Of a DNA stretch of 64,000 bases, positions 1 to 10,585 are shown one piece after another (within the stretch, counting starts at the first letter, position 1; each line of letters begins with the position of its first letter). The translations under genes and the position numbers were made by a program. The stretch spans positions 186,001 to 250,000 of the forward strand of contig NZ_FOOW01000001.1 in assembly GCF_900113305.1 (NCBI RefSeq). The letters run 5' to 3'. This DNA is from Prevotella sp. KH2C16 (GTDB lineage Bacteria; Bacteroidota; Bacteroidia; Bacteroidales; Bacteroidaceae). The notes under the pieces were generated by a model. It was not told where the DNA came from, did not search any database, and saw only the letters and a list, made by a program, of their open reading frames with translations.

Positions 1-19
1 AAATCTGCGATTTCTTCAT
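1..19 (-). CDS. possible 5' end of a gene leaving the window on the left
   Basis: The reverse strand has an ATG at position 19 followed by codons for M-K-K-S-Q-I up to the window edge. A CAAAGATA box (reverse of TATCTTTG) at 31-38 sits just upstream, as expected for a Bacteroidetes promoter. Only six codons are visible, so no function can be given and the gene itself is an inference from the promoter and start codon. Confidence 0.3.
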
Positions 20-30
20 AATCAACGGGA

Positions 31-38
31 CAAAGATA
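31..38 (-). promoter_or_regulatory. Bacteroidetes -7 box for the leftward gene
   Basis: The plus strand reads CAAAGATA, which is TATCTTTG on the reverse strand and matches the TAnnTTTG consensus. It faces the possible start codon at position 19. Confidence 0.5.
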
Positions 39-166
39 ACAAAAAAGAAGAAAAACGGAAAGGATAAGGGGATGAAAAGTGAACGGGCATTCCCTCAACA
101 ATCATGATTTATCTTATAAAAGATAACCTTTTACCTTTTTATAATTCAACTTATTTTGTTTTTTCG

Positions 167-174
167 TACCTTTG
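167..174 (+). promoter_or_regulatory. -7 box just upstream of the U32 gene start
   Basis: TACCTTTG matches TAnnTTTG and ends only 4 nt before the ATG at 179. Transcription would then begin at or within a few bases of the start codon, so the mRNA would be leaderless or nearly so. No convincing TTG was found about 20 bp upstream. Confidence 0.55.
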
Positions 175-178
175 CAGC

Positions 179-1438
179 ATGAACGAGAATATCCAAGATT
201 TTGAGATTATGGCTCCCGTGGGCTCAAGGGAGAGCCTCGCGGCAGCCATTCAGGCGGGTGCTAACTCTGTCTACTTCGGCATCGGACAGCTCAACATGCG
301 GTCGCACTCGGCGAATCACTTCACCATCGACGACCTGCACGACATCGCGCAGACCTGCCAGGAACATGGCATCAAGACCTATCTCACCGTCAACACCATC
401 ATCTACGACAACGACATAGAGACCATGCGGCAGATTGTCGACGCGGCGAAGGCGGCCCGCATCTCGGCCGTCATTGCCTCGGATGTGGCCGTTATGACCT
501 ATTGTAACAGGGTAGGGGTGGAGGTTCACCTCTCCACTCAGCTCAATATCACCAACATCGAGGCGCTGAAGTTCTATGCGCAGTTTGCCGATGTGGTGGT
601 ACTTGCCCGTGAACTGAACATGGATCAGGTGGCAGCCATCTACCGGCAGATACAGGATCAGCAGATAAAAGGCCCCAAGGGAGACCTCGTGCGCATAGAG
701 ATGTTCTGCCACGGAGCCCTCTGCATGGCCGTCTCTGGGAAGTGTTACATGAGCCTTCACAATGCCAATCGCAGTGCCAACCGCGGTGAATGCGTGCAGA
801 TTTGCAGGCGTTCCTATACCGTAACCGACAACGAAACGGGCAACCAACTGGAGATAGACAACAAGTATATCATGAGCCCGAAGGACCTGAAGACCGTCCG
901 TTTCATCGACCGCATGATGCAAAGCGGCGTGCGAGTATTCAAAATCGAGGGGCGTGCCCGCGGCCCGGAGTATGTCTACACCGTGGTTTCCTGCTACAAG
1001 GAGGCCATCCGCAGCGTGCTCGAAGGCACCTTTACCGAGGAGAAGAAAGACCAATGGGACGAGCGATTGGCCACTGTCTTCAACCGGGGATTCTGGGACG
1101 GCTACTATCAGGGGCAGACCCTGGGCGAATGGAACAAGCACTACGGCTCCGTGGCCACGGAGAAAAAGGTGCTCATCGGCAAGGTCATCAAGTACTTCTC
1201 CAAGCTGGGCGTGGCCGAGATAGCCGTCGAGGCCGCCCCGTTCAGCAAGGGCGACAAGCTCTTGATAACGGGAAACACCACGGGCGTGATGTATCTCGAC
1301 GCCGACGAGATACGCTATGAGCTCCACCCTGTGGACACGGCGGAGCAGGGATGGCGGGTCTCCATCCCCGTAAGCGGCAAGGTAAGACCTAACGACAAGT
1401 TGTTTAAGTTAGTAAAACAAGCCCATGAAAACGATTAA
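179..1438 (+). CDS. trhP: U32 family protein, TrhP-like tRNA hydroxylation protein
   Basis: The 419-residue product begins with the family-typical segment around IMAPVGSRESLAAAIQAG and carries the U32 signature near residues 174-190 (E-M-F-C-H-G-A-L-C followed by S-G-K-C). Further cysteines lie in the GECVQIC segment. Proteins of this group (TrhP/YegQ, RlhA) carry out prephenate-dependent RNA hydroxylation and bind an iron-sulphur cluster; they are often mislabelled as collagenases. ATG 179 was chosen because the -7 box at 167-174 lies upstream of it; an upstream ATG at 104 in the same frame would precede the promoter. The gene overlaps sufE by 14 nt, which suits an Fe-S enzyme. TrhP rather than another U32 member is inferred. 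Confidence 0.85.
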   Translation: MNENIQDFEIMAPVGSRESLAAAIQAGANSVYFGIGQLNMRSHSANHFTIDDLHDIAQTCQEHGIKTYLTVNTIIYDNDIETMRQIVDAAKAARISAVIASDVAVMTYCNRVGVEVHLSTQLNITNIEALKFYAQFADVVVLARELNMDQVAAIYRQIQDQQIKGPKGDLVRIEMFCHGALCMAVSGKCYMSLHNANRSANRGECVQICRRSYTVTDNETGNQLEIDNKYIMSPKDLKTVRFIDRMMQSGVRVFKIEGRARGPEYVYTVVSCYKEAIRSVLEGTFTEEKKDQWDERLATVFNRGFWDGYYQGQTLGEWNKHYGSVATEKKVLIGKVIKYFSKLGVAEIAVEAAPFSKGDKLLITGNTTGVMYLDADEIRYELHPVDTAEQGWRVSIPVSGKVRPNDKLFKLVKQAHEND

Positions 1439-1853
1439 CGAACTACAAGACGAGGTCATCGAGGAGTTCTCTGACTTCGACGACTGGATGGATAAATACC
1501 AGATGCTCATCGACCTCGGCAACGACCTTGATGTGCTCGACGAGAAGTATAAGACCGAGCAGAACCTCATAGACGGCTGTCAAAGCCGCGTATGGGTGCA
1601 ATGCGACTACGAGGGGGGGCGGCTCCGGCTCACCGCAGACAGCGACGCCCTCATCGTGAAAGGCATCATCGCCCTGCTCATACAGGTGCTTAGCGGCCAC
1701 ACGCCGACGGAGATTCTCGGCGCCGATCTCTACTTCATCGACCGGATAGGACTGCGGGAACACCTGAGCCCGACCCGTTCCAACGGACTCCTTGCCATGG
1801 TAAAGCGCATCAAGGGCTATGCCCTGGCCTACCAGAACAAGGAAAACAGCTAA
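1425..1853 (+). CDS. sufE: SufE cysteine desulfurase activator
   Basis: The 142-residue protein has the SufE fold pattern: a helical start with FxDFDDWMDKYQMLIDLG and the acceptor cysteine in the motif L-I-D-G-C-Q-S (C52). SufE takes persulphide sulphur from SufS and passes it to the SufBCD scaffold for Fe-S cluster assembly in the cytoplasm. It overlaps the preceding U32 gene by 14 nt and is followed 10 nt later by a secreted protease, so it is read in the same operon. No other suf genes are in view. The length is normal for the family. Confidence 0.92.
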   Translation: MKTINELQDEVIEEFSDFDDWMDKYQMLIDLGNDLDVLDEKYKTEQNLIDGCQSRVWVQCDYEGGRLRLTADSDALIVKGIIALLIQVLSGHTPTEILGADLYFIDRIGLREHLSPTRSNGLLAMVKRIKGYALAYQNKENS

Positions 1854-1863
1854 GACCGGAAAG

Positions 1864-3177
1864 ATGAAACGATTGTTTAATATCCTCATTGTGTTCGCAT
1901 TGACCCTGCCCATACAGGCACAGGAAACCGACAGCCTCGTCGCCGCATGCCTCAACCAGAGCGACTGGTTTCGCCTGCAAGAGGTGTACCGCACCGATAG
2001 CAGTCGGATTTCCCCTTTCCTCCGACTATTCTCGAAGGCCATGCTCAACCATTTTCTCGGTCGCCCGAAAGCTGCGGTGAACACCCTAAGGCAGCTCTTG
2101 AGAGACTATCAGGGCGAACTGGGAAGCTCTAATCTGATCTCCCTGGTTGCCATGCTGGGGCAGAACTATAGTCTGCTGGACGACAACAAACAGGCGGCAG
2201 CCGTCTTGCAGAACCTCGTCAACGCATACAAAGACAAGATTGACTCCACCTCGCTGGCACCCTATGTGGCACGCCAGCACAACTATCGTGGCCTGAGTGA
2301 ATACGACCTCTATCAAGCAGAACAGCCGAAGACCATCTATCAGATACCTTTCAAGGTTCAGGAAGTGGGCGACTCGGCCCAGTCGCTGTTCTTCGCCGAC
2401 GGGTGGTTGAACGGCCACAAAGGCAGTTTCGTCCTCGACACGGGAGCCAGCTACAATGTGATTACTCCCGACTTGGCCGCTGCCTACGGACTGAAAACCA
2501 TCGACGGAAGCGTTCTGGCAAAGGGAATCAAGACGCTGGAAGGCCAGACGGCCATCGCCGAAAGCCTGCAGATAGGCGATCTACGGCTGCGCAATGTGCC
2601 CTTCGTGGTGCTCGACCTCCAGAAGGGAGACAGGATTCCGGCACAGGCCTTGGCACCGCTGAAGCTGATTATCGGGCAGCCCTTGCTGCGCCGGTTTGCC
2701 TCCTGCACCTTCGATTTCACGCAGAACACACTCACGCTGCATGCCGACAGCACGGTCTCAAGCAACCTAACCGACCTGCGACCCAACCTCTGTTTCACGT
2801 CGGGAGGCGTGCTGCAAGTGAACACCGGCGATGGCCGTCGCCACTATCCCCTCGTCTTAGACAGCGGCGCGACCACCAGCTGGATGGGCCCCGACTACTA
2901 CAAGGACCACACGGCTGATGTGGCCAGAGAGGGAAAGTGGGATATCAAGGGCGGCGCAGGCTACGGCGGAGTGAGTTATACGAGCCAGTTCGTCATGCCG
3001 CAGATCACCCTCACCATCGGCGAGACCACCTTCAGCATGAAGCAGATACCCGTTATCACAATGTCGACCGAACAAAACAACATCGACGGCGGAGCCGGCC
3101 GACTGGGCAACGACTTCTTCCACCGGTGGCAGCAACTGACCATCGATTATACCCGGATGACTCTCGAACTGAAATAA
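1864..3177 (+). CDS. secreted retropepsin-like aspartic protease with two active-site motifs
   Basis: ATG 1864 starts a 437-residue protein with a signal peptide (MKRLFNILIVFALTLPIQAQ). Residues of about 25-150 look like a helical TPR-type region. Two aspartic protease motifs follow: F-V-L-D-T-G-A-S near residue 192 and L-V-L-D-S-G-A-T near residue 333, each beginning a retropepsin-like half. A pepsin-like active site formed within one chain is therefore possible. The gene lies 10 nt after sufE and 3 nt before the methyltransferase. Substrate is unknown; the signal peptide puts it in the periplasm or outside the cell. Confidence 0.8.
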   Translation: MKRLFNILIVFALTLPIQAQETDSLVAACLNQSDWFRLQEVYRTDSSRISPFLRLFSKAMLNHFLGRPKAAVNTLRQLLRDYQGELGSSNLISLVAMLGQNYSLLDDNKQAAAVLQNLVNAYKDKIDSTSLAPYVARQHNYRGLSEYDLYQAEQPKTIYQIPFKVQEVGDSAQSLFFADGWLNGHKGSFVLDTGASYNVITPDLAAAYGLKTIDGSVLAKGIKTLEGQTAIAESLQIGDLRLRNVPFVVLDLQKGDRIPAQALAPLKLIIGQPLLRRFASCTFDFTQNTLTLHADSTVSSNLTDLRPNLCFTSGGVLQVNTGDGRRHYPLVLDSGATTSWMGPDYYKDHTADVAREGKWDIKGGAGYGGVSYTSQFVMPQITLTIGETTFSMKQIPVITMSTEQNNIDGGAGRLGNDFFHRWQQLTIDYTRMTLELK

Positions 3178-3180
3178 AGC

Positions 3181-3723
3181 ATGCGTAAACTGCGTACCAT
3201 AGAGATGAAACGGCTCTCCGTAGACGAGTTCAAGGAAGCCCGCAAGCTGCCCCTCGTCGTCGTGCTCGACGATGTGAGGAGCCTCTACAATGTCGGATCC
3301 GTGTTCCGCTCATGCGACGCATTCCGCGTGGAGACCGTCTATCTGTGCGGTATCACGGCCTGTCCGCCCAATGCGGAGATACACAAGACCGCCCTCGGAG
3401 GCGAGGACAGCGTAGACTGGCGATACTTCGAGCGCACCGAAGACGCCGTGCGGGAACTGCGGCGGAACGGCTACTTCGTCTACAGCATCGAACAGGTGGA
3501 GGGTTCCACGAAGCTGCAAGACCTTGACCTTACCCATGAACTGCTGCACGAAGACCGCTATGCCGTGGTCTTCGGCAATGAAGTGAAGGGCGTGAAACAG
3601 ACCGTGGTCGACCTGAGCGACGGCTGTCTGGAGATACCGCAGTTCGGCACCAAGCACTCGCTGAATGTCAGCGTCGCGGCGGGCATCGTCATCTGGGAAT
3701 TTGCCAAGAGGCTGGAACTGTAA
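3181..3723 (+). CDS. SpoU/TrmH family RNA 2'-O-methyltransferase
   Basis: The 180-residue protein has the three SPOUT motifs: D-D-V-R-S-L-Y-N-V-G-S-V-F-R-S near the N-terminus, V-F-G-N-E-V-K-G-V in the middle, and I-P-Q-F-G-T-K-H-S-L-N-V-S-V-A-A-G near the C-terminus. These build the knotted S-adenosylmethionine site. Members methylate ribose 2'-OH in tRNA or rRNA; the exact target cannot be read from the sequence. It is the last gene of the operon that begins at 179, only 3 nt after the protease. Confidence 0.9.
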   Translation: MRKLRTIEMKRLSVDEFKEARKLPLVVVLDDVRSLYNVGSVFRSCDAFRVETVYLCGITACPPNAEIHKTALGGEDSVDWRYFERTEDAVRELRRNGYFVYSIEQVEGSTKLQDLDLTHELLHEDRYAVVFGNEVKGVKQTVVDLSDGCLEIPQFGTKHSLNVSVAAGIVIWEFAKRLEL

Positions 3724-3776
3724 GAGTAAGTCGCCGCCCGCAACCCTTTCAGCGGTCTCCTTGACAGTAAAACAAC

Positions 3777-3861
3777 TTATTTTATCTTTTAAAATAACTG
3801 ATTTTACCGGCTAAAATAACTGATTTTATATTGTGAAATAACTCATTTTACTTTTCTGAAA
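3777..3861. repeat. 22-bp dyad array A (ATTTTA / TAAAAT arms)
   Basis: Left arms ATTTTA occur at 3779, 3801, 3823 and 3845, exactly 22 bp apart. Right arms TAAAAT (one TGAAAT) occur at 3790, 3812 and 3834, each 11 bp after its left arm, with a degraded fourth at 3856. The first unit extends to an 8-bp perfect stem (TTATTTTA with TAAAATAA). The middle 5-nt loop is CCGGC. The array lies between two convergent genes. Confidence 0.85.
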
Positions 3862-3892
3862 GCCGTCCTTCAAGTTCAGGGAAACGGCTTTC
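3858..3892. terminator. hairpin between convergent genes
   Basis: GAAAGCCGT at 3858-3866 pairs perfectly with ACGGCTTTC at 3884-3892. It sits just after array A, between the methyltransferase and the convergent gene ending at 3957. There is no long T-run, so terminator function is only likely. Confidence 0.5.
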
Positions 3893-3956
3893 TGCATCTT
3901 TGGTAGTCGTTTCCGACCGTCTTTCCTGTAAATGAATTTCCCCCGGTCTGCCCTTG

Positions 3957-5129
3957 CTATTCGAAAAGGCGATAGGTTCTCGGCATCTTTTTCATGGCCA
4001 TTTCGTTCTGTTGATGCCGCTTCGACTCTATGTATATCACGGCGGAATGCTTGTCGTTGGGAATGTCGTAGAGCCGCTGCAGGGGCCTGTCGTTTGTCGG
4101 CGAGAGGCTCAAACTGGCCTCCCGCATGGCAAAATAAGTCTCCCGCTCCTTCTTGGGGCGGCCCTTGCCCTTGATATAATTGGAGCGTTTCACATAATAC
4201 CGATAGGTAACTTGCGCCGGATAATAGGCTCCGGCGTGCTGGGAAAAGCGGATATGGGTGTCCATTGTCCAGTCTTCATAGCGCAAGCCGATGGCAGCCT
4301 TGGCAATGGAAAGAACCAGGGAATTCATCTTCTCGTCAAGGTTACACTGCAGGCCCGTGAAGCGCGAAGCCTCCAGGACTACGCAGCGGGCAGTATCGAG
4401 GGTCAGCGTCCCGCGGTCGTCCTTGTATTTCTGCGACCAGAAGACCAGCTGGACGATGTTCTTGTCGGCACTCTCATAGGCCTCGTTCACCCTGAACACA
4501 TGCTGCCGGATGAACTTGCGGTCGATGGCTGCCGCCGCATGTTCATAGAGCATCAGCTGCATGGCATAGAAATCCACGCCCGCCGTAGTGTCTTTATAGA
4601 ATACCACATTGGTCTCCGGACACACCTGATACATGCTGTCCCTGCCCAAATTGCGGAGGGAGGGCACATACATGATTCCCTTGCTCCGGAAGGCATAGCC
4701 CACGGAATCGCCGATGTTGCGCTTGTCATAGTCGTAGGCAGCATAGGTGTCGGCGGGCTGATACAGCAGAGAACGCAGCTTGAGGTAGCGAGCGAGTTTG
4801 TCTTTTATCCACCCGGGTTCCTCGTTTCTTACCGTAACCTCCGACAGGAGCTGAACCTTAGGCTCCAGAAAGACGGTATCCGTAAGGTTTCGCAGCACCA
4901 CAGGGCGGTAACTGACATGGGAGATTGTCAGCTTCTTGAAGGGAAACCGCACCACGGCTACGCCATTGCTGTCCGACGAAGTGGCAAGAACGCCCTTCCC
5001 TCCGCTCGTATAAAGACTCGCATGAGATACCGGCAGCCCATTCACCGCATCCCATATCACGCACCTTTCCTGTGCCTCGCACGCCACCGAGAAAAACAAA
5101 TATATCAACAGAACCTGGAAAAAACGCAT
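3957..5129 (-). CDS. secreted protein with an N-terminal carboxypeptidase-regulatory-like domain, function unknown
   Basis: The 390-residue protein starts with a signal peptide (MRFFQVLLIYLFFSVACEAQ). The next 80 residues resemble the carboxypeptidase-like regulatory beta-sandwich found at the start of many Bacteroidetes surface proteins (V-I-W-D-A-V-N-G-L-P-V-S-H-A-S-L through E-V-T-V-R-N-E). The rest has no motif I recognise; it is rich in aromatic residues and beta-prone. A promoter at 5150-5157 faces it, back to back with the cysS promoter. It is probably a periplasmic or surface protein; no catalytic role is claimed. Confidence 0.7.
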   Translation of the reverse strand: MRFFQVLLIYLFFSVACEAQERCVIWDAVNGLPVSHASLYTSGGKGVLATSSDSNGVAVVRFPFKKLTISHVSYRPVVLRNLTDTVFLEPKVQLLSEVTVRNEEPGWIKDKLARYLKLRSLLYQPADTYAAYDYDKRNIGDSVGYAFRSKGIMYVPSLRNLGRDSMYQVCPETNVVFYKDTTAGVDFYAMQLMLYEHAAAAIDRKFIRQHVFRVNEAYESADKNIVQLVFWSQKYKDDRGTLTLDTARCVVLEASRFTGLQCNLDEKMNSLVLSIAKAAIGLRYEDWTMDTHIRFSQHAGAYYPAQVTYRYYVKRSNYIKGKGRPKKERETYFAMREASLSLSPTNDRPLQRLYDIPNDKHSAVIYIESKRHQQNEMAMKKMPRTYRLFE

Positions 5130-5149
5130 TTGAGTTATCTCTTTGAATG

Positions 5150-5157
5150 CAAAGATA
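5150..5157 (-). promoter_or_regulatory. -7 box for the gene at 3957-5129
   Basis: CAAAGATA on the plus strand is TATCTTTG on the reverse strand, 20 nt upstream of the start codon. No clear -33 TTG was found. Confidence 0.6.
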
Positions 5158-5220
5158 GCACATTCACGGCTATTTTGAAAATTATGAGTCCGATTTTAAA
5201 ATTTTATCATGAATTTAATG

Positions 5221-5228
5221 TATCTTTG
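5221..5228 (+). promoter_or_regulatory. -7 box for cysS
   Basis: TATCTTTG lies 31 nt before the cysS start codon and points away from the divergent promoter at 5150-5157. Confidence 0.65.
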
Positions 5229-5259
5229 CACTTAATTAATAAATAGTTTACAGGAAATC

Positions 5260-6750
5260 ATGGAACAGACTTTGCTTGTCTATAATACCCTTACCCGCCG
5301 GAAGGAGGCTTTCAAGCCTTTGCACGCGCCGAATGTGGGCATGTATGTCTGCGGTCCTACCGTCTACGGCGACCCGCATCTGGGACATGCCCGGCCGGCC
5401 ATCACCTTCGACATTCTCTTCCGCTACCTGAAGCATCTGGGATACAAGGTGCGCTATGTGCGCAACATCACCGATGTGGGCCATCTGGAGCACGATGCCG
5501 ATGAAGGCGACGACAAGATAGAGAAAAAGGCACGGCTGGAACAGCTCGAGCCGATGGAAATCGCACAGCACTACACCAACCGCTATCACAAGGCAATGGA
5601 GTTGCTGAATGTGCTGCCGCCGTCCATTGAGCCGCAGGCCACGGGGCATATCATCGAGCAGGAGGAGCTGGTGAAGCAGATTTTAGCCAACGGCTATGCC
5701 TATGAGAGCAACGGCAGCATCTACTTCGATGTGGAAAAATACAACCGGGACCACCAATACGGCATTCTCTCCGGCCGCAACCTGACCGACATCATCAACC
5801 ACTCGCGCGACCTCGCGGGAACGGAAGAGAAGCACAATCAGGCCGATTTCGCCCTCTGGAAGAAGGCACAGCCGGAGCACATCATGCGCTGGCCCTCACC
5901 CTGGAGCGACGGATTTCCCGGCTGGCACTGTGAGTGTACGGCCATGGGGAGGAAGTATCTCGGCAGCCACTTCGACATCCACGGCGGCGGCATGGACCTC
6001 GTTTTCCCGCATCATGAGTGCGAGATAGCTCAGGCTGTGGCCTCGCAGGGCGACCAGATGGTGCACTACTGGATGCACAACAACATGATTACCATCAACG
6101 GACAGAAGATGGGGAAGAGCCTCGGCAACTTCATTACGCTGGAGCAGTTCTTCACCGGCAGCCACGAGAGCCTCGACCAGGCCTACTCGCCGATGACCAT
6201 ACGCTTCTTCATCCTAAGTGCCCACTATCGTGGTACCGTCGATTTCTCCAACGATGCGCTGAAAGCGTCGGAGAAAGGACTCGAGCGCCTCATGAACGGC
6301 ATCGGCGACATGGAGCGCATACAGCCGGCAGCCGAGAGCGATGCGGCAACCCACGATTTCGTGAAAGGCCTCGCCCAGAAGTGCTACGACGCCATGAACG
6401 ACGATCTGATGACCCCGCTCGTCATCAGTAATCTCTTCGAAGCCTGCAAGCTTATCAATACCCTGCTCGACCATAAAGCGACCATCAGCGCCGAAGACCT
6501 CGGCAAATTAAAGTCGACTATGAACCTCTTCACTTTCAACCTGCTCGGCCTGAAGAGCGAGAAGGGCAGCAACAACGATGCCCGCGAGGAAGCCTTCGGC
6601 AAGGTGGTGGACATGGTATTGGAGCTTCGCGCCAAGGCCAAGGCCGACAAAGACTGGGCGACAAGCGACAAAATACGCGACGAGCTCGCTGCCGACGGCT
6701 TTGAAGTGAAGGACACCAAAGACGGTGTTACCTGGAAATTGAACAAGTAG
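5260..6750 (+). CDS. cysS: cysteinyl-tRNA synthetase
   Basis: The 496-residue class I synthetase shows Y-V-C-G-P-T-V-Y with the first zinc cysteine, the HIGH-type motif P-H-L-G-H-A-R, the zinc-binding W-H-C-E and H-H-E-C-E segments, and the KMSKS-type motif K-M-G-K-S-L-G-N. It charges tRNA-Cys in the cytoplasm. Length and domain order are normal. It is followed 29 nt later by leuS, so two tRNA synthetases share one transcript from the promoter at 5221. Confidence 0.97.
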   Translation: MEQTLLVYNTLTRRKEAFKPLHAPNVGMYVCGPTVYGDPHLGHARPAITFDILFRYLKHLGYKVRYVRNITDVGHLEHDADEGDDKIEKKARLEQLEPMEIAQHYTNRYHKAMELLNVLPPSIEPQATGHIIEQEELVKQILANGYAYESNGSIYFDVEKYNRDHQYGILSGRNLTDIINHSRDLAGTEEKHNQADFALWKKAQPEHIMRWPSPWSDGFPGWHCECTAMGRKYLGSHFDIHGGGMDLVFPHHECEIAQAVASQGDQMVHYWMHNNMITINGQKMGKSLGNFITLEQFFTGSHESLDQAYSPMTIRFFILSAHYRGTVDFSNDALKASEKGLERLMNGIGDMERIQPAAESDAATHDFVKGLAQKCYDAMNDDLMTPLVISNLFEACKLINTLLDHKATISAEDLGKLKSTMNLFTFNLLGLKSEKGSNNDAREEAFGKVVDMVLELRAKAKADKDWATSDKIRDELAADGFEVKDTKDGVTWKLNK

Positions 6751-6779
6751 TCTCATCAAGCTGATAATATAAAACGGAA

Positions 6780-9629
6780 ATGGAATATAACTTCAGAGAA
6801 ATAGAGAAGAAGTGGCAGAAGAAATGGGTGGAACAGCACACCTATCAAATAACGGAAGACAAGCAGAAACAGAAATACTATGTGCTCAACATGTTTCCGT
6901 ATCCTTCAGGGGCAGGACTGCATGTAGGCCACCCTTTAGGCTATATCGCCTCGGACATCTATGCACGCTACAAGCGCCTACAGGGCTTCAATGTGCTCAA
7001 CCCGATGGGCTATGATGCCTACGGACTGCCCGCCGAACAGTATGCCATACAGACTGGTCAGCATCCGGCCATCACCACCGAGCAGAACATCCGCCGCTAT
7101 CGCGAGCAGCTGGACAAGATAGGATTCTCGTTCGACTGGACCCGTGAGGTGCGTACCTGCGACCCTGTCTATTATAAATGGACCCAGTGGGCATTCCGGA
7201 AGATGTTCAATTCCTATTACGACAACGACCTGAAGAAAGCCCAGCCCATAGAAAACCTCATCCATCACTTTGAGGACAACGGCACGCTGGGCATGAATGT
7301 GGCATGCTCGGAAGAACTCGTCTTCTCTGCCCGAGACTGGAGGAGCATGAACGAACATGAGCAGCAGAAGACCCTGATGAACTATCGCATAGCCTATTTG
7401 GGCGAGACTATGGTGAACTGGTGCCCGGGTCTTGGGACGGTGCTTGCCAATGATGAGGTCATCGACGGCGTTTCCGAGCGCGGCGGCTATCCGGTAATCC
7501 AGAAGAAGATGCGCCAGTGGTGCCTGCGCGTAAGCGCCTATGCGCAGCGTCTGCTCGATGGTCTGGACGACATAGACTGGACTGATTCCCTGAAAGAGAC
7601 ACAGCGCAACTGGATAGGACGGTCAGAAGGTACGGAAGTGGAATTCGCCGTCAAGGACAGCAATGTCAAGTTCACCATCTTCACCACGCGTGCAGACACC
7701 ATGTTCGGCGTAACCTTCATGGTGCTGGCTCCCGAGAGTGAGTATGTGGGAAAGGTAACCACCCCGGAACAGAAAGAGGAGGTGGACAAATATCTGGAGT
7801 ATGTAAAGAAGCGCACCGAGCTGGAGCGCATGTCAGACCGAAAGGTTACCGGCGTCTTCACAGGCTCCTATGCCATCAATCCGTTTACGGGTGATGCCAT
7901 CCCAATCTGGGTTTCGGAATATGTGCTTTCAGGCTATGGAACCGGTGCCATCATGGCTGTTCCTGCTCACGACAGCCGCGACTATGCCTTCGCCAAGCAC
8001 TTCAACCTGCCCATCCTTCCATTGATCGAGGGGGCTGATGTATCACAGGAGAGCTACGATGCGAAGGAAGGCATCGTGATGAACAGCCCCGTCGCGGGCA
8101 AGCAGACACCGTTCTCCCTGAACGGACTCACCGTGCAGGAGGCTATCGCTGCTACCAAGAAGTATGTAACCGAGACAGGTCTTGGCCGCGTAAAGGTGAA
8201 CTATCGGCTTCGTGATGCCATCTTTTCGCGTCAGCGTTATTGGGGTGAACCGTTCCCAGTATACTATAAAGAAGACATGCCCTACATGATTCCGGAGCAG
8301 TATCTGCCGCTGGAATTGCCGGAGATAGACAAGTATGAACCCACGGAAACCGGTGAGCCGCCATTGGGAAGAGCCAAGAAGTGGGCATGGGACACCGCCA
8401 ACAACAAGGTCGTGGAGAAGAGTCTCATCGACAACAAGACTGTGTTCCCGCTCGAACTATACACTATGCCGGGCTTTGCAGGCTCTTCGGCTTACTATCT
8501 GCGGTATATGGATCCAAAGGACGAAAATGCCCTCGTGGCCAAGGATATTGATGAATACTGGCAGAATGTAGACCTCTATGTGGGTGGAACGGAGCATGCC
8601 ACGGGGCACTTGATTTACTCTCGATTCTGGAATAAGTTCCTCCATGACTATGGCGTAAGCTGCAAGGAAGAACCCTTCCAGAAACTCATTAACCAAGGCA
8701 TGATACAAGGGCGCTCCAACTTTGTCTACCGTATCAACAGCGACGATCATGATGCAGCCCCCGTATTCGTATCCCTCGGCCTGAAAGACAAGTATGAAAC
8801 CACTCCCATCCATGTAGATGTCAACATCGTGCATGCCGACATTCTCGACATCAACGCTTTCAAGACATGGAGACCTGAATATGAGAATGCGGAGTTCATC
8901 CTTGAAGATGGCAAGTATGTCTGCGGATGGGCCGTGGAGAAAATGTCGAAGTCGATGTTCAATGTAGTCAACCCCGACAGGATCGTAGAACAGTATGGAG
9001 CCGACACGCTGCGCCTTTACGAGATGTTCCTGGGTCCTGTAGAGCAGAGCAAGCCTTGGGATACCAACGGCATAGACGGTTGCCACCGTTTCCTGAAGAA
9101 GCTTTGGAATCTCTTCTATGACAACCGTACCGGCGCATTCCTCGTCAATGATGAAGACCCCTTGCCGCAAAGCCTGAAGAGCGTACACAAGCTTATCAAG
9201 AAAGTTACGGGTGATATTGAGAACTTCTCGTATAATACCGCCATCTCCGCATTCATGATTTGCGTAAATGAAATGGGGCAGCAGAAGTGTCATAGCCGGG
9301 AACTACTCACCGATTTGGTCATCCTCATCGCCCCCTTTGCGCCACATATTGCCGAAGAACTCTGGGAAACTCTGAATATGAAGGGTAGCGTCTGTGATGC
9401 CCAATGGCCGACATGGAACGAAGAATACCTCGCGGAAGACGAGATTCAACTTACCATTTCCTTCAACGGAAAGGCCCGGTTCCAGATGAAATTCCCGGCA
9501 GATGCCTCTCATGAAGACATTCAGAAGGCCGCACTTGCTGATGAGAAATCACAGAAGTATATGGATGGAAAGAATGTCGTTAAGGTAATTATTGTTCCTA
9601 AAAAAATCGTAAACATCGTGCTTAAATGA
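6780..9629 (+). CDS. leuS: leucyl-tRNA synthetase
   Basis: The 949-residue class I synthetase has the HIGH-type motif ([15 protein letters not shown]), a large inserted editing domain (about residues 230-430, including T-T-R-A-D-T-M-F-G and A-V-P-A-H-D-S-R-D), and K-M-S-K-S before the anticodon-binding domain. It is slightly longer than the E. coli enzyme, with an insertion around residues 640-700 before KMSKS. Its TGA stop overlaps the next ATG by 4 nt, which suggests translational coupling. Confidence 0.97.
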   Translation: MEYNFREIEKKWQKKWVEQHTYQITEDKQKQKYYVLNMFPYPSGAGLHVGHPLGYIASDIYARYKRLQGFNVLNPMGYDAYGLPAEQYAIQTGQHPAITTEQNIRRYREQLDKIGFSFDWTREVRTCDPVYYKWTQWAFRKMFNSYYDNDLKKAQPIENLIHHFEDNGTLGMNVACSEELVFSARDWRSMNEHEQQKTLMNYRIAYLGETMVNWCPGLGTVLANDEVIDGVSERGGYPVIQKKMRQWCLRVSAYAQRLLDGLDDIDWTDSLKETQRNWIGRSEGTEVEFAVKDSNVKFTIFTTRADTMFGVTFMVLAPESEYVGKVTTPEQKEEVDKYLEYVKKRTELERMSDRKVTGVFTGSYAINPFTGDAIPIWVSEYVLSGYGTGAIMAVPAHDSRDYAFAKHFNLPILPLIEGADVSQESYDAKEGIVMNSPVAGKQTPFSLNGLTVQEAIAATKKYVTETGLGRVKVNYRLRDAIFSRQRYWGEPFPVYYKEDMPYMIPEQYLPLELPEIDKYEPTETGEPPLGRAKKWAWDTANNKVVEKSLIDNKTVFPLELYTMPGFAGSSAYYLRYMDPKDENALVAKDIDEYWQNVDLYVGGTEHATGHLIYSRFWNKFLHDYGVSCKEEPFQKLINQGMIQGRSNFVYRINSDDHDAAPVFVSLGLKDKYETTPIHVDVNIVHADILDINAFKTWRPEYENAEFILEDGKYVCGWAVEKMSKSMFNVVNPDRIVEQYGADTLRLYEMFLGPVEQSKPWDTNGIDGCHRFLKKLWNLFYDNRTGAFLVNDEDPLPQSLKSVHKLIKKVTGDIENFSYNTAISAFMICVNEMGQQKCHSRELLTDLVILIAPFAPHIAEELWETLNMKGSVCDAQWPTWNEEYLAEDEIQLTISFNGKARFQMKFPADASHEDIQKAALADEKSQKYMDGKNVVKVIIVPKKIVNIVLK

Positions 9630-10585
9630 CATTAGAGAGACAATATTTGTGGAGAGAAGCCAAGGATTATATCTTCATTACCTTGGGCTTACTCCTCTAT
9701 ACCTTTGCCTGGACGGTATTTCTCCTTCCCTACGAAATTGTAACGGGCGGTGTAACAGGTATGTCGGCCATCATCTTCTATGCCACTAAATTCCCCATTG
9801 AAAATACCTATCTCTTCATCAATATCGCCCTGTTGGGCGTAGCCTTGAAAATATTGGGCTTCCGGTTTATGATGAAAACCATCTATGCCATCATCGCGCT
9901 CTACTTCATGTTGAAGTTCGCACAGATGCTGATGCCAAAAGACGAGACAGGACACTTCATCCGGATACTCGGCGAAAACCAGAACTTCATGTCGCTCATC
10001 ATAGGATGCTGTCTGACCGGAACCTCGCTCGCCATCGTCTTCCTGAATAACGGAAGTACCGGAGGAACCGACATCATCGCAGCCTGCGTGAACAAATACC
10101 ACAACTTTTCAATAGGACAGGTATTGATTCTCGTGGATTTCCTCATTATCGGAAGCTGCTTCTTCTTCCCGCAGTTCGGGCAAATCTTCGAACGAGCCCA
10201 TAAGGTGGTATTCGGTTTCTGCACCATGGTCATAGAGAATTTCATGCTCGACTATGTGATGAACCGCCGTCGCGAGTCGGTACAATTCATGATTTTCTCC
10301 AAGAAATATCAGGAAATTGCGAATGCCATCGGCACCGAAATGGATCACGGAGTAACGATTCTCGACGGACACGGATGGTACACCGGACAGGAGATGAAGG
10401 TGCTCTGCATACTTGCCAAGAAGAACGAAAGCGTGAATATATTCCGCCTCATCAAGATGATAGACCCGAATGCCTTCGTATCGCAAAGTTCTGTCATCGG
10501 CGTATATGGTGAGGGATTCGACGAAATGAAGGTAAAAGTTCCGAAGCAATATGAAAATAGTTTTCGCGACGAACAACAAGAATAA
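9626..10585 (+). CDS. YitT family (DUF161/DUF2179) membrane protein
   Basis: The 319-residue protein has five or six hydrophobic segments in its first 200 residues, including the repeated family motif around [14 protein letters not shown] and [10 protein letters not shown]. The last 80 residues form the soluble DUF2179 domain ([15 protein letters not shown]). YitT proteins are inner-membrane proteins of unknown transport role. It overlaps leuS by 4 nt and rdgB by 35 nt, so it is firmly inside this operon. Confidence 0.88.
   Translation: MTLERQYLWREAKDYIFITLGLLLYTFAWTVFLLPYEIVTGGVTGMSAIIFYATKFPIENTYLFINIALLGVALKILGFRFMMKTIYAIIALYFMLKFAQMLMPKDETGHFIRILGENQNFMSLIIGCCLTGTSLAIVFLNNGSTGGTDIIAACVNKYHNFSIGQVLILVDFLIIGSCFFFPQFGQIFERAHKVVFGFCTMVIENFMLDYVMNRRRESVQFMIFSKKYQEIANAIGTEMDHGVTILDGHGWYTGQEMKVLCILAKKNESVNIFRLIKMIDPNAFVSQSSVIGVYGEGFDEMKVKVPKQYENSFRDEQQE

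Noticed and set aside
3954..5246. 430-codon plus-strand open frame
   Set aside because: It mirrors the secreted protein at 3957-5129, which has a signal peptide and a promoter in the right place.
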